From the NCBI GenBank assembly GCA_902729315.2, contig LR746279.1, positions 253,001 through 317,000 of the forward strand: DNA of 64,000 bases, in the 5' to 3' direction. The translations under genes were made by a program, and so were the position numbers. Shown piece after piece: positions 48,983 through 60,717 of this stretch. Each line of letters starts with the position of its first letter. The stretch's first letter is position 1. Source of the DNA: Spirodela intermedia. Its lineage: Eukaryota > Streptophyta > Magnoliopsida > Alismatales > Araceae. Under the pieces are notes generated by a model, which saw nothing but the letters and a program-made list of their open reading frames with translations, was not told the DNA's origin and ran no database searches.

Positions 48983-49470
48983 ATGACGGGCGCCATGAAG
49001 ATGGTGCAGCTGAAGCGGCTCGTAAGGTGGTGGAGACCCTTGACCTTCCGCCGCCACTCAGCCGCCGTCGGCGACATCAGTGGCGCCTCAGGCCTCCTCC
49101 GCCGCGTCCCCGCCGGCTTCCTCACTGTCTACATTGGCCCAGAGAGACAGCGATTCGTCATCCCCTCGTGCTTCCTCAACTTCTTGGTCTTCTCCTCCTT
49201 CCTCACCCATGCCAACGAGTTCCGATGAGGTTCGGTTGAGGAACCCCGCCCTCGCAGGCTTCGCAGAGTTGAGTGGCCTTGCTAGCCTCGAGACCTTTAT
49301 TCTCTCCTCTGTCCGTTATAGACAGGAGGCCACCTTCCCACCGCTGCTGCCATTGCTGCTGCAAAAGATCAGGGTTTGCAGGCGTTCTCTAAGGTTTGAA
49401 AGAGGAGAGGACTGTGTGGAGAGGGTTGTCATGTGGTTTCTTTCATTGGTGCATCCATCCACCTCTTGAG
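48983..49470 (+). pseudogene. SAUR pseudogene (second SAUR subtype)
   Basis: The frame from ATG 48983 encodes 81 residues: MTGAMKMVQLKRLVRWWRPL..., then the SAUR core RRVPAGFLTVYIGPERQRFV and IPSCFLNF, ending HANEFR at a stop (49226-49228). The conserved later part (glycine-rich LPC block) is deleted. A shifted frame downstream (LRNPALAGFAELSG) corresponds to the C-terminal segment seen better at 55.6 kb. It could still give a short truncated peptide. It differs from the 32.7-kb SAUR and pairs with the copy at 55.2 kb. Confidence 0.82.
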
Positions 49471-49489
49471 AGCATATCGGATGTGATGA

Positions 49490-50321
49490 AGAGCTTCCTC
49501 TTGCTGCACGAACCTAAGGATAAAGCTTCTTGACATGCACCCCACCTCCATCCAACTCATCTCTGTTGAGTGATAGCTACTAGAGAGCTCTAAAGTCGTC
49601 ATTTTTCTGCTCTACCAAATGATAACCACCAAAGATGATTCAACGACCTATTTTATTGATCTTTAGACTTTGCAAGGAGATCTAGAGATTCTCCATGTCA
49701 TCTTTGTCTAAGAAAAGCCTTCAAGGCCATGAACATTACACAACGATCCTCTTGAATGCTCAAGATTTTGGTACATCGTCGATGCATGACTGCTGCAATA
49801 CTAAAACTCTATTTTCCTACATTTAACTTAATTTTCACTTCATTTAGTGATAATTTATGTGATTTAAATTTACCAAGATATATTTCATTCAATTACGATT
49901 CTTCTAGCTTTTATAGATCTTAATTTGATCAATTAAATCATCTATAATTACTTACGTAAGAATCATCAGGTGAAATTCTATTTCCACCTGATTCACATTT
50001 CTCGAGAGCTGACATCATCTTGATGTCCACACCCTTATTTTCCTTTTTTTCATAAATTTTAAATATATTTTATTTTCATTTCTTAGCATACAATTCATAG
50101 AAAATATTATTCTTTGAGGAAAATTCTAAATAATTACTTGATATTATATTACATCCTTGTGATTGATTTAGAAAATTATCATTATTTTTGGAAGTTTTAT
50201 TGAATTATAATTAATATATTTATTTAAAAATACTTCTAAATATCTAAAAAATTGTATTTTCTAATTTTATAAATTTTCAATTTACGTGATTTACTATATA
50301 ATGACTAAGTCACGTCAATGG
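49490..50321 (+). mobile_element. Partial LTR of family L (3' portion)
   Basis: Matches the inverse of 60855-61700 in order ('tttacgtgatt', 'atacttctaaatat', 'tccttgtgattgat', 'cacccttatttt', 'acttacgtaagaatc') and 36890-37310 in the same orientation. The 5' part of the LTR and the last about 20 bp are missing. Confidence 0.72.
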
Positions 50322-50329
50322 GGTAAGCA

Positions 50330-51893
50330 AAGCAAGAGTTCTCTAAATTAGTGAACTTGAGGAGCTAAGGAATGAAACATATACAAATTCAAGAATCTAT
50401 AAGGAGAAGATGAAGGCTCATCATGATAAACACATTATGAGAAAGAACTTCATTGAAGGTCAAAAGGTATGACTTTTTACTTCCAAACTTAGATTATTTC
50501 TTAGAAAACTTAAATCTAGATGGGATAGGCTGTACATTGTTTTACATGTTTTGGATAATGGGGCGATTAAACTTCTTGATCACAAAAATGATAGATCTTT
50601 ATTGTGAATGGTCAACATTTGAAACCCTATCTTGAACATGATCCTCAACCATCTAAAGAGTCTTTGCTCCTCACTAATCCATGAGTTTACATGAGTCTAG
50701 TTAAAGACATTAAACAAAGCACTCTTGGGAGGTACCCCAAACCTTAAATAGATATCCCTTTGTTTTGTTTTTTTTTGTTGTCTCTTCTTTTTTTTTTCTT
50801 CCTTTTTTAAATCAAGTATAGAGGAGAAGGAATGAAGAAAATAGTGAAAGGAGAAGCCCAGCAATGCCACAACATCGAAACGACTCCAAAAATTCAGGTT
50901 ATATCCTTTCCCCTGATCTATGTTTTCATACATGAGCATGTAGTATGCTTACCATTGCGGCAAATGGCATTTAAGTTGGGGGATCACCTAAATTGCATGA
51001 AATTTGGTAAGTTTTCAATTTTAAAGCATGAAGATTGCAGCATATTTAATGCAACACCCTAATATAGTACCATTTTTCAATGCCATCCTTCTTAGTGGGT
51101 CCATCTTGGATGAGTATGACAAGATGATTATGATCTAGGAGGGGGAGAAAAATTAAAATCTTTTCCACTTGTTGTCCTCTACGTTAAAGTTCTCCATTGT
51201 CCTCTTAAGGTTCACTAGTTCCACCTACTTGTGTCTCCTACTAGGGAGAGCTATTCTTCCTCAACCCCTTGGGTTTATTTAGAGTTCTTCCCAGCCAAGT
51301 AACCTTGAAGTATATTATCTTATAAGTCCTTGGTAGCTAGCAAAAGTATGAAGCACCTAGAAAATCAAAGTCCAAAAAAAAAAAAAAAGGTTATATCACA
51401 GAGCAAGGGTTAAGAGTGTGGTTAAATTTTTTTTTTAAAAAAAGCTCAAAGTTAAAGTTAAAGCCAAAGCCTATAAGTGCCATGATTTAAACTCTGCATC
51501 TTCTAAACCTCATTCACTCTACACCATCTAATCTCCTTCTTAAGCCAACAAGGTAATGTATGTAAAGCTTAAAGTTTGCCTACCCCAACCTTAGTGGCCA
51601 TTGAGGCTTTGATTACTTTTCAGCAGAAAGGAAGGATAGAAGGTTTCACATAGTATTTGGATGAGAACTAATGACTTAATGATGTGGAGGACCTACCATG
51701 ATTTAGAGAGCACTTAGACAAGCACTTGGTGCATATTCCCTACTGGCCATAGGATTCTAAACTCATGCTTCATCTGAGGTGTATTCATAACCTGATGGAT
51801 GGCATATTTATTTTTAATGATCTAATCAATCTTAGCTTATATTTTTCTGTATATTCATTACTAAGGGACTAGCAATACATTAGTAGGGGGATG
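50330..51893 (+). mobile_element. Ty3-gypsy internal remnant: integrase C-terminus and 3' untranslated region
   Basis: From about 50370 the frame ELRNETYTNSRIYKEKMKAH, HDKHIMRKNFIEGQKV, then (after a TGA in place of Trp) LFTSKLRLFLRKLKSRWDRL is the C-terminal end of a gypsy-type integrase. It has the DKH and degenerate GPY/F-like block, with further stops near 50605. 'actcttgggaggtacccc' at about 50720 is the typical end-of-pol segment of such elements. A purine run 'tagtaggggg' at 51881-51890 is the polypurine tract before the LTR. The rest of gag-pol is absent. Confidence 0.8.
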
Positions 51894-52780
51894 TGATAAA
51901 TATTGATTTATCACTAAAAATTAATTAATTTTCTCTTTAAATTTTGCATTAATGAATCATAATAAGTATGAATTACAATATCTCTTCATATTAGAACAAA
52001 AGTCAAAAGATATACATAAATGACTTTAAACAGCTATATCTATATCATGCAACTTATGGATTTAATTACTAACCCTTTCTAACCTTTTTCCAGGGTTTAT
52101 CACCTTAAGAATGTGTCTAAATTTAGGAAGAACAGGGATTCAAAATTTTAAAATTTTATTCCAAGGAGATTAATTTTCATGAAATTTTCAAAGTGAGAAG
52201 AATGAGCATGGAATATTAAAGCTCAAAGACCCCAAACATGAGAAAAGACTGATTGGAGCATAAAAGAATTAAACACAGCACCCAAAATATTGGGCTCAAT
52301 CAGACCACACAAAGGATGGAGAAAAAAGGCCCAAATGGGGGTGGGTATATAAACTTAAGAAAGGGCAAATGAAAGTGGATCTTTTTTCAAGCTTAAACTA
52401 GAGGTGGTGGCTAGGTGATGTACAACAAAAACCTTAGGGTTTCAAGGATGATCTCTCCACCTTTTCTCTCTTTTCTTAACTCCTTAGACCCCCTTTTATT
52501 TTGTAGATGACGAGTATCATTTTACAGATGGTATTTTATTCAATTTTTAATGGATTATTCTTCTTTATCCTTGACTTCTCACACCTTGACAGTGACACCA
52601 AGGCAGAAGAAGGGAAATCTGTATCAACTCATGGAACTTCTTTTAGGTTTATAATTTTTCCCATATACCTTACTTTCTTACAAATCCAATGAATATTTAA
52701 TATTTTCAAATGATCATGTTTTAATGATTTGATGACAGAATCATCAAGCATATTGTTAGAAATCTTCTCGATAATGAATG
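51894..52780 (+). mobile_element. 3' LTR of the gypsy remnant
   Basis: It starts TGATAAATATTGATTTATCA right after the polypurine tract. A TATA element ('ggtatataaactt') lies at about 52345. The end is uncertain, possibly near 'tgttag' at 52753. Its start is distinct from but similar in style to family L. Two diverged copies of a 115-bp segment follow each other at 52635-52750 and 52804-52925. Confidence 0.6.
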
Positions 52781-52929
52781 ATATATGTATCCAATCATAT
52801 AGTTTCTTTTAGCTTTATGATTTCTCTCATATACTTTACTTTCTTACAAATTCAATGAATGTTTTATCTCCTCGGACGATCATGTTTTGGTGATTTAGTG
52901 ACAAAATCATCAACACATCATCAAAAATT

Positions 52930-53570
52930 ATTTTTTGGGTTTCGTATATGAACCTTTCCATGGATCAAATCTGATTTCATGAGCTTTACATAGAATTAGG
53001 TCACATAGAATCTGATTTCCTTGGATCAAATCTGATTTCATGTCAAATCTGGGTTAGTTGATTATCTTATATAATTTTTTCATGATTTTATTAAAATGTT
53101 TAAATTAAGTTTTTAGATTTTTACAATTATTATTTCCTGAAATTTCTGTAATATAATGTATTGCCTCTTCTGAAATAGCATGCTTATGCTCTTAGTCGGT
53201 GGATGGTCTTCAAGCCTTATCTTAATAAGCCAGCATCATATGATGTCTTCTGATGGTCTCTCTATGGCCTCCCTAGTGGATGCATTACCTTTTTTAGTTT
53301 GATACGAAAGTGATGAGCCCATTTAGAGATCATGGGTAACCCACTCCAATGGTTTAACAATCCTTTTATGTGTTTCTCCTTTAATAAATGATTTCATATT
53401 GACAAATAACTATTATGTGGAAAAATAGTTAAGATTTTAATTTCAAAATGATCTGTATAATATTTCAAAAGAGATAAGGTACTTTAGCACTAAAGTTGGA
53501 TACAATATTTCTCCATTACAAGAATTAGAAAGGATTTAGTTGAATAACCATAATAATACACTAGAGATTA
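52930..53570. other. AT-rich DNA and RLP 3' flank remnant
   Basis: The 20-base phrase starting 'ggatcaaatctgatttc' occurs twice 50 bp apart (52973, 53023). From about 53210 the RLP 3' flank (see 34175-34680) is recognisable. No gene. Confidence 0.5.
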
Positions 53571-53589
53571 CCATACCAAAATCGTTTAA

Positions 53590-54836
53590 ACAATTCCAGC
53601 AAAACAAGTGTAACATGTCACCTCAAAAACCTTCCGAGTCCATTCATACTTATCTTGAACATGAAAGCTTTCAAAGGTCCCCAAGCACATATTGTAGTAT
53701 TCATCAATGATTTTGAAATATTTTGTCCTCCAGCTCAGATTGATAAAAATTCTGGCAAGCAACACCCATAAACCCAAAGTAAATGCCACTATAACAAGTG
53801 AATAAAATAAAGCATCATCAATATCTTGAGTTGGCCTTCTTCCCCCAAGCTTCTGCCATCTTATCCACTCTCTTCTTGTCATAAGAACATGCTTTTTCAA
53901 GAGGTTTTCGGCATAAATCTCGATTAACTTTATAGCTATCATTTGAAAAAGTTGTAAACTGCCCCCCATATGGGATTGTACCAGATAAGTCTTTGAAGGC
54001 AATTGTAAGAGAGATCTGAACTTTCCATGTCATACATGCCTGCCATTGTCACCAATATAGAACCTTGGATTTGGTTATTTGATAAGTTTGATCACTGAAG
54101 CACCTTTAGTTCTCCAATTTCCCATGGAATGACGCCACAAATCATGTTCATTGATAAATCAACGATAGTCATCTCTTGGAAAGGATAACTTTCATACGAG
54201 TAGATGGAATTCTTCAAGATGAAGGATACATGTACATTTTTTTCATAGGTCTGTATTCAAATCATCTCAGGTTTTGCTCTTAATCTCCATGATGAAATAT
54301 TGTGTACACAAGGTTAAAAATTTCCTGTTAATTTGTTTCCAATAAGATCTAAGAGACATAAGTTTTGCATTTGACATAACTGTTTGGGTAATTTGCCTTG
54401 AATATTATTCTCTCCCAATGAAAATAGTGCCATATGGGGAAAATAGGGTAGGTTGTGCGATAAATCATCTGTAAAGCTATTCCATCCAGCATCAACAATT
54501 TCAATGTCATGAGTTGGACAACTTTGGGAGAAGCGAGCCTGTGAAATTGTTGTTCTTGATGACCAAGACATTCAAAGTGAATGTATTGATATCGTCCGGG
54601 AACATCTCTCCTTGGAGATGATTGTAAGACATTTAAATAATGCAATGTTGTCTGATTTCTCATCAAAGTTAACGGGAATTTTCCAAATAAACTATTGTCA
54701 TTCAGATCTAGTGAATATAGGGGTATATGCCCCGACGATGCTAGAATGCTCCCTTCGAACATGTTTCCTGCAATCTTAGCTTCAGTTTAAATAAAGTGGA
54801 GTTTCACAAAAGGCCAATGGGCGGTGTCCCCAAGAC
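53590..54836 (-). pseudogene. RLP pseudogene, 3' half
   Basis: From the tail backwards: '[13 protein letters not shown]', a TM segment (SLVIVAFTLGLWVLLARIFI), 'KPLEKACSYDKKR', 'LSGTIPYGGQFTTFSNDSYK', LRR pieces at 54314-54762, and at about 54800-54836 a remnant of 'PPIGLFC'. Frameshifts and a deletion around 54010-54120 break it. The first half of the gene is missing and the spacer module begins directly at about 54850. Confidence 0.88.
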
Positions 54837-54849
54837 AGCAATGCTACTT

Positions 54850-55095
54850 TCCGCACTTTCCGTCATCTCAGAAAGACCCCTTCCCCAGCCGAGAGTCTAA
54901 ATTTCAGATCGATGGTACTAATTAATTGGCTTCACCACCTTAGCGACATATGAAATATTATGTTTTGCACTGTTATCAATTTTATAGTTTTACAGAGGCC
55001 ACTATACAAGATATGTGATCAACCATACTTCTCTCACGAGGGCCTTGAATCAAATTTACATGTAGTAGCTATTATTTTAATGTGGATTTAAGATC
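54850..55095 (+). repeat. RLP/SAUR spacer module, copy S6 (5' truncated)
   Basis: Contains the second half of the module ('tttccgtcatctcag', 'aaatttcagatcgatgg', 'ttttaatgtggatttaa'), followed by a CT tract (55166-55185). Confidence 0.75.
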
Positions 55096-55216
55096 TCCGC
55101 TCCTATGCTTTCCCCACCCCAGAGATCCAAGTGACCTCCTTCCCTCCCTCTTTCCTTCATCTCCTCTCTCTCTCTCTCTCTCCCCTTTCTCTCCCTATCT
55201 CTACTTTGCATGTTTA

Positions 55217-55685
55217 CGATGCTCACCGGAGGAAGGAAAGGGGAGGGAGAAGAGAGGGGGAATAGAAGGGGCTGTCGGATCCTCTGGAGGAAATGTCGAC
55301 GGCGATGAAGAAGGGGGGACAAGGTATCGCTGGTGGTGCAGCTGAAGTGCGTCGGGCTTCCTCTGCCGCATCCCTGCCGGATTCTTGGTCATCTACGTGG
55401 GCCTGGAGAGACGGCGCCTCGTCATCCCCACCCGCTTCCCCAGCCTCCCAGTCTTCTCCTCCGTCCTCCCCCACGCTGAGTTGTTTGGCTTCTCCACTGC
55501 CAATAGCCTTGCCCACCCCAGCGCCGCTTCTGGCGGGTCCTCGAGATCCTCGACTCCGACGAGGCCCGTTTCAGGGCCCTCGCCCTCGAGGGCTTCGTCG
55601 AGATGAGCGGTCACGCCGGCCGCAAGACCTTCAATCTTCCCGCTGCTGTAGAAGACCAGGAGGAGACGGGGGTTTTGGGGAGAGG
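55217..55685 (+). pseudogene. SAUR pseudogene interrupted by a copia element
   Basis: It parallels the SAUR pseudogene at 48.9 kb ('gatgctcaccggaggaag', 'gtcggatcctctggaggaaatg'). The core reads CRIPAGFLVIYVGLERRRLV, then IPTRFPSLPVF (55355-55470). A later frame gives VLEILDSDEARFRALALEGF near 55540-55600. Frameshifts separate the segments and part of the N-terminus is deleted. The copia element entered at 55685; the remaining 3' flank resumes at 60723 ('gttgtgatgcgggtttttt', compare 49425). Confidence 0.85.
55681..55685 (+). repeat. Target-site duplication, left (agagg)
   Basis: agagg immediately precedes the 5' LTR and is repeated exactly at 60718-60722 after the 3' LTR. This 5-bp duplication is typical of LTR retrotransposon integration. 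Confidence 0.95.
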
Positions 55686-55970
55686 TGTCGTGAACAGGGA
55701 GCCTTGCACGTCTTGCACGTCTTTTTGCGTAACAACATAAGCCTTGCACGTCTCGAGGCACACCTGCCTAGAGCTATTAGAGGTTGCTTATTGCTTACGG
55801 TTATTCCTTTTCCCCTTTTGTTGCTCCCTTATTTAAAGAGGGCTGTAAGAGGTTTTCAAAGAGCGAGATAGTCTTTCTTGTTCCTCCTGCTGGGTTTTTT
55901 CATGTGGCTCAAAAGGTGATCTCGCCGGCGACATCTTAACTGCCGTCGTCTCTCCGGCGAGTTTCTAACA
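55686..55970 (+). repeat. 5' LTR of the copia element
   Basis: Starts tgtcgtgaac and ends tttctaaca. An internal 12-bp duplication 'ccttgcacgtct' lies near the start. Candidate TATA-like 'atttaaag' is at about 55831. Confidence 0.95.
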
Positions 55971-55972
55971 AG

Positions 55973-55984
55973 TGATATCAGAGC
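55973..55984 (+). other. Primer-binding site (initiator tRNA-Met type)
   Basis: tgatatcagagc, two bases after the 5' LTR, differs by one base from the usual plant copia primer site TGGTATCAGAGC, which is complementary to initiator methionine tRNA. Confidence 0.85.
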
Positions 55985-56060
55985 TCCCAGGTTACGGGCC
56001 GGGACTCGATCGCGGCAAGGTATAGCCGTTGGAATCGAGAACGCGCAATCGAGACGCGCT

Positions 56061-57130
56061 ATGGCAGGAGGAAAGGACGGAGCGGTCCAGAGGGTGATTT
56101 GTGAGGTGAGCACCGGGACCGGGTTCCCAATGCTCACCAAGACCAACTACTCCGATCGGGCACTGCTCATGAAGGTCAAGCTCAGAGCCCGGTTGCTCTG
56201 GACAGCCATTGAGAAAGGGGGCATCGAACCCCACGAAGACATGCAGGCGCTCGACGCGCTCTGCAGCGCCATGCTGCCGGAAATGTGGCCAGTGATCGCG
56301 AACAAGGAGACGACCAAGGAGGCCTGGGAGGCTATCGCCACCATGCGGATCGGCGATGACTGCGTAAAGAAAGCGTCGGCTCAGAACTTGCGGCGGCAGT
56401 TCGACTCGGCGACGTTCAAGGAGGGAGAGTCTGTTGAGTACTACGCGCTGCATCTCAACAGCATGGCGTCGACTCTCAACACCCTCGGCGACAAGGTCGA
56501 AGAGACGCAGGTAGTGGAGAAGATAATCCGCAGTGTTCCCCAGTGTTTCAGGCAGATCGTGGTCGCGATCACGATGCTGCTCGACGTGTCGACGCTCACT
56601 GTTGTGGATTTGACAGGTCGGCTCAAGGCGGCGGAGGATGCCTTCGAGGAACTGCCGTCGGCTATGCACCACAACGGCAAGCTGCACCTGACTGAGGAAG
56701 AGTGGGATGCACGGCGGAGGAAGCGTGATAATGAGAAAACTGGTGGTGGAGGTAGCAGCAGCGTGACGCACCGTGTCAGACATGGGCGCGGGCGCGGGCG
56801 CGGCTGTGGCAGCGACAAGGGCTCGTCATCAGGCGGCCTGACGTGCAACTCAGGCCGGCCCAGAGGTGATGAGTGCAGGAGATGCGGGAAGCTGGGCCAC
56901 TGGGCCCGCGAGTGCCGCTCCAAGCCCAAGAAAGAGCAGGCCCACGTCGTCCAGAATGAGGAGGAGGCCTCGCTCCTTCTCGTGAAGTCAACGACGGCCA
57001 AATTGACGGCGCCGCCACCAACCTCCACTCCACCACGTTTTGCTGCGACTCCGCAGGCAGAGGATCGGTCCGGCGTGCAAGCCCACCGCCGCCGGGAGCA
57101 AAAGGGGTCCCCGTCAATGGAGGGGCCGCC
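56061..57130 (+). pseudogene. copia gag
   Basis: From ATG 56061, a Gag of the UBN2/Retrotran_gag type: MAGGKDGAVQRV..., 'LTKTNYSDRALLMKVKLRA', the capsid-like helical region to about residue 200, an Arg/Gly-rich stretch (240-250) and one zinc knuckle CRRCGKLGHWAREC (residues 272-285). After about residue 310 the frame loses similarity, and the pol part continues in the +2 frame from about 57150 to 57185, so one or more indels separate gag from protease. Copia elements normally encode one gag-pol polyprotein. Confidence 0.9.
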
Positions 57131-57149
57131 AAAGAAGAGCGGAGGCCAG

Positions 57150-60100
57150 GCGCCTAGACCCAGATCCACCTGCGGGAAGAGAAGGTGTTCGCCCACCTTG
57201 AAGAGGAGGAGCTGCATGATGAGGAGGCGTGGGTCGTGGACACGGGCGCCACGAACCACATGTCGGGTTCCCGTACAGCTTTCACCGAGCTGGACACGAA
57301 GGTACTTGGGACGGTGCGGTTCGGCGACGACTCAGTGGCGCGGATCGAAGGCCGGGGGGCAATCGTGTTCCTGTGCAAGAACGGCGAGCACCGGTCCGTC
57401 GCGGGGGTGTATTACATTCCCCGACTGACGACGAACATCGTCAGCGTCGGCCAACTCGATGAGGCCAGGTACCATATCGACATCGAGAAGGGGGCGATGA
57501 AGATCCATGAGCTAGGCGGACGGCTCCTAGCAAAGGTCATGCGCGGAGAGAACAGGCTGTACATTCTCCACGCCAAGCTGGTTCGGCAGGTGTGCCTGGA
57601 GGCGCGGACAGTCGAAGAAGCTTGGAAATGGCACGCGCGCCTCAGCCATGTCAACATGACCGCGCTGCGGAAGATGGCTCGGGAGGAGCTGGTGCGTGGG
57701 TCGGCGGCGGTTGGTCCGGTGGACCAGCTGTGTGAGGTGTGTCTCACTGGCAAGCAAAAGCGGTCGCCGTTCCCCCAGTAGGGAGAGTACCAGGCGCGGC
57801 GTGTTCTGGAGCTGGTGCACAGCGACCTCTGTGGTCCGATTGCGCCGGAAACGCCAAACGGCAGCAAGTATTTCCTGCTGCTCGTGGATGATCGAAGCCG
57901 GTACATGTGGGTGGCCATGTTGCCTTCAAAAGACCGTCCTGAGGTGGCCATCAAGGAGATCAAGGCTCGAGCAGAAGGCGAGTCAAGACTAAAGCTGGGA
58001 GCACTCCGTACTGATCGGGGCGGCGAATTCACCTCACATGAGTTCGCGGAGTACTGCGCGGGAGAAGGTATTCATCGTGAACACACGGCGCCATACAGCC
58101 CGTAGCAGAATGGCATCGTCGAGCGCAGGAACGGCACGGTGGTAGCAACCGCAAGGAGCATGCTCAAGGCAAAGGGGCTGCCGGGCTGGTTTTGGGGTGA
58201 GGCAGTGGCAACTGCTGTATACATCCTGAACCGGTGTCCCACGAAGAGCATGGATGGCATGACGTCTTTCGAGGTATGGCATGGGAAGAAGCCGGCGGTG
58301 CACCATCTGAAAGTGTTCAGATGCATCGCCTACGTCCTGAACACGACACCGCATCTCAAGAAGCTGGAGGACCGCGGCTGCAAGATGATCTTCATCGGCT
58401 ACGAGTACGGATCAAAGGCCTACCGAGCCTACAATCCCACCGCGAGGCGTGTCCATGTGACACGGGACGTGGTGTTCAACGAGAATGCCCAGTGGGACTG
58501 GGGCAGCGGCGCAGAGCAAGGGGATGCGGGCAGCCACGACGATATGTTCACATTGGAGTATGCCGTTGGGAACCAGGTACCTCCAGAGCTCGATGGCGCC
58601 ATCGAGGTACTTGATGATGATGCGCCGGGACTGGAGCCGATGTCGCCACTGTCTATGCACTACAGTGGGGGAGCAGCACCGATTGAAGATGGAGGAGAGG
58701 AGGTGGAGTTCGCCTCTCCACCGAGTGTCCACATTGACCACCCGGATGCTAATCATGATGATGCGCCACTCCGGTTCCGCAAGATCGACAACATCGTTGG
58801 GCTGGCCTCGCCACGTGATCTCGCGTCGCGGGCGTTAATTGCAAAGGAGCTGCACGTTGTAAGTTCTGATGAGCCGGTCTCTTTTGTTGAAGTAGAGGGC
58901 CACCCGAGCTGGAGGAAGGCTATGGAGGAGGAGATGGCGTTGATCGAGGAAAACCGCACTTGGTCCCTAGTAGACCTCCCACATGGTCACCGGGCAATCG
59001 GGTTGAAGTGGGTGTACAAGGTGAAGCGGGATGAAAACGGAGCTGTGGCGAAGTACAAGGCGCGCCTAGTGGTGAAGGGCTATGCGCAACGCCAAGGGAT
59101 CGACTACGACGAGGTGTTCGCACCTGTGGCGCGGCTGGACACGGTGCGCCTTCTCATTGCTCTTGCGGCGCACGAGGGGTGGGAGGTGCACCACATGGAT
59201 GTCAAGTCGGCGTTCTTGAATGGCAATCTCAAGGAAGAGGTGTACGTGGAGCAGCCGGCCAGTTTCATCAGCACGGGCAACGAGCACAAGGTATTCAAGC
59301 TGAAGAAGGCACTCTACGGCTTACATCAGGCGCCTAGGGCCTGGAACGCGAAGTTGGACGAAATGTTATTGTCATTCAGATTCAGGAGGAGTCTCTCAAA
59401 ACATGCCATCTACACCAGGTGGAATGGGGAGGCGCAGCTAGTGGTTGGGGTGTACGTCGATGACCTGGTGATCATCGGCGCCAATTGCGACGACATCAAG
59501 CATTTCAAAAAAGAGATGGCTGACGCATTCAAGATGAGCGACCTCGGCCTGCTTCACTACTATCTTGGCATTGAAGTCAGGCAGAGTGCGAGGGGCACCT
59601 CGATCAGCCAAGGAGCTTATGCCGCCAAGATTCTGGAGAGGAGCGGGATGGTAGGATGCAATCCCTGTCAAGTACCAATGGCAACACGTCTGAAACTGAG
59701 CAAGATGAGCACGGAGCCGCTGGTGGATGCGACAGCATACAGAAGCATCGTGGGGAGTCTCAGGTACCTAGTCAATACTCGTCCAGATTTGGCATTTGCA
59801 GTTGGCTATGTGAGTCATTTTCTAGAGGAGCCACGAAAGGATCACTTGGCTGCTGTGAAGCAAATTCTCCGCTATGTGGCAGGAACCAAGAGTTGGGGTC
59901 TCAAGTATGAAAGGAAAAAGGAGAAGCAAGTCCAGTTGACAGGGTTCAGCGATAGTGACTTCGCTGGTGATGTTGATGCTCAGAAGAGCACGATTGGAAT
60001 TATTTTCTTCTTGGCCAACAGCCCAATTACTTGGCAGTCAATGAAATAGAAGGTGGTGGCTCAATCTAGCTGCGAGGCAGAGTACATTGCGGCTGCCAAT

Positions 60101-60487
60101 GCTGCCTGCCAAGGTGTGTGGCTCGCTCGGGTGTTAGCAGAGGTGCATGGCTCAGCACCAAGTGTGCCGATGCTGAAGGTGGACAACAAGTCTGCCATAG
60201 CGTTGATCAAGAACTCAGTTCTCCATAGACATAGCAAACATATTGAAGTGAAGTATTATCTTGTCCGAGAATCCGCAGAAAAGGGTCAGATCAACGTGGA
60301 GTTCATCAGGAGTGAAGAACAATTAGGAGACGTTCTAACGAAGCCACTCGGAAAAGTCAAGTTCCATGAGTTTCGCGCCAAGATTGGGCTCGTTGATGTT
60401 CGTGGTAAGTATAGCAAGGCTCAGGAGGAGATTGTCGTGAACAGGGAGCCTTGCACGTCTTGCACGTCTTTTCGCGTAACGGCATAA
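57150..60487 (+). pseudogene. copia pol: protease, integrase, reverse transcriptase, RNase H
   Basis: The aspartic protease motif DTGATNHMSG lies at about 57239. The integrase zinc region (HARLSHVNMTAL, CEVC) is at 57630-57745, and the catalytic core with 'HSDLCGP' and 'RTDRGGEF' follows. The C-terminal 'IFIGYEYGSKAYR' block, RT with 'DVKSAFLNGNLKEEVYVEQP' and YVDD (59453-59464), and RNase H ('SDSDFAGD', 'SSCEAEY', 'DNKSAI', 'KHIEVKYYLVRE') complete the order. TAG stops occur at 57779-57781, 58103-58105 and 60047-60049, each where relatives have glutamine. All domains are otherwise in one frame from 57185 on. The final stop is at 60485-60487, just inside the 3' LTR. Confidence 0.94.
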
Positions 60488-60717
60488 GCCTTGCACGTCT
60501 CGAGGCACACCTGCCTAGAGCTATAAGAGGTTGCTTATTGCTTACGGTTATTCCTTTTCCCCTTTTGTTGCTCCCTTATTTAAAGAGGGCTGTAAGAGGT
60601 TTTCAAAGAGCGAGATAGTCTTTCTTGTTCCTCCTGCTGGGTTTTTTCATGTGGCTCAAAAGGTGATCTCGCCGGCGACGTCTTAACTGCCGTCGTCTCT
60701 CCGGCGAGTTTCTAACA
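60433..60717 (+). repeat. 3' LTR of the copia element
   Basis: 285 bp, differing from the 5' LTR at five positions (near 60472, 60481, 60482, 60525 and 60680). It is preceded by the purine run aggaggaga (60424-60432), probably the polypurine tract, and followed by agagg (60718-60722). Confidence 0.95.

Larger units (their letters stand above)
55686..60717 (+). mobile_element. Full-length Ty1-copia LTR retrotransposon (5,032 bp), coding region broken
   Basis: Two 285-bp LTRs (TG...CA), a primer-binding site, gag, then pol in copia order (protease, integrase, reverse transcriptase, RNase H), a short purine-rich tract and a perfect 5-bp target duplication. The LTRs differ at 5 of 285 positions (1.75%), so the insertion is young. 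Assuming the commonly used grass rate of 1.3e-8 per site per year, it dates to about 0.7 million years. The coding region carries three TAG stops and a gag/pol frame break, so this copy is not autonomous as it stands. Confidence 0.96.

Noticed and set aside
56441-57259. Long minus-strand frames (also 55992-56783 and 57412-58032)
   Set aside because: Antisense to copia gag-pol in GC-rich DNA; the sense strand has all retroelement motifs.
57779-60049. Programmed readthrough of the copia TAG codons
   Set aside because: Three separate stops within enzymatic domains are better explained by mutation; readthrough elements use a single site, usually between gag and pol.
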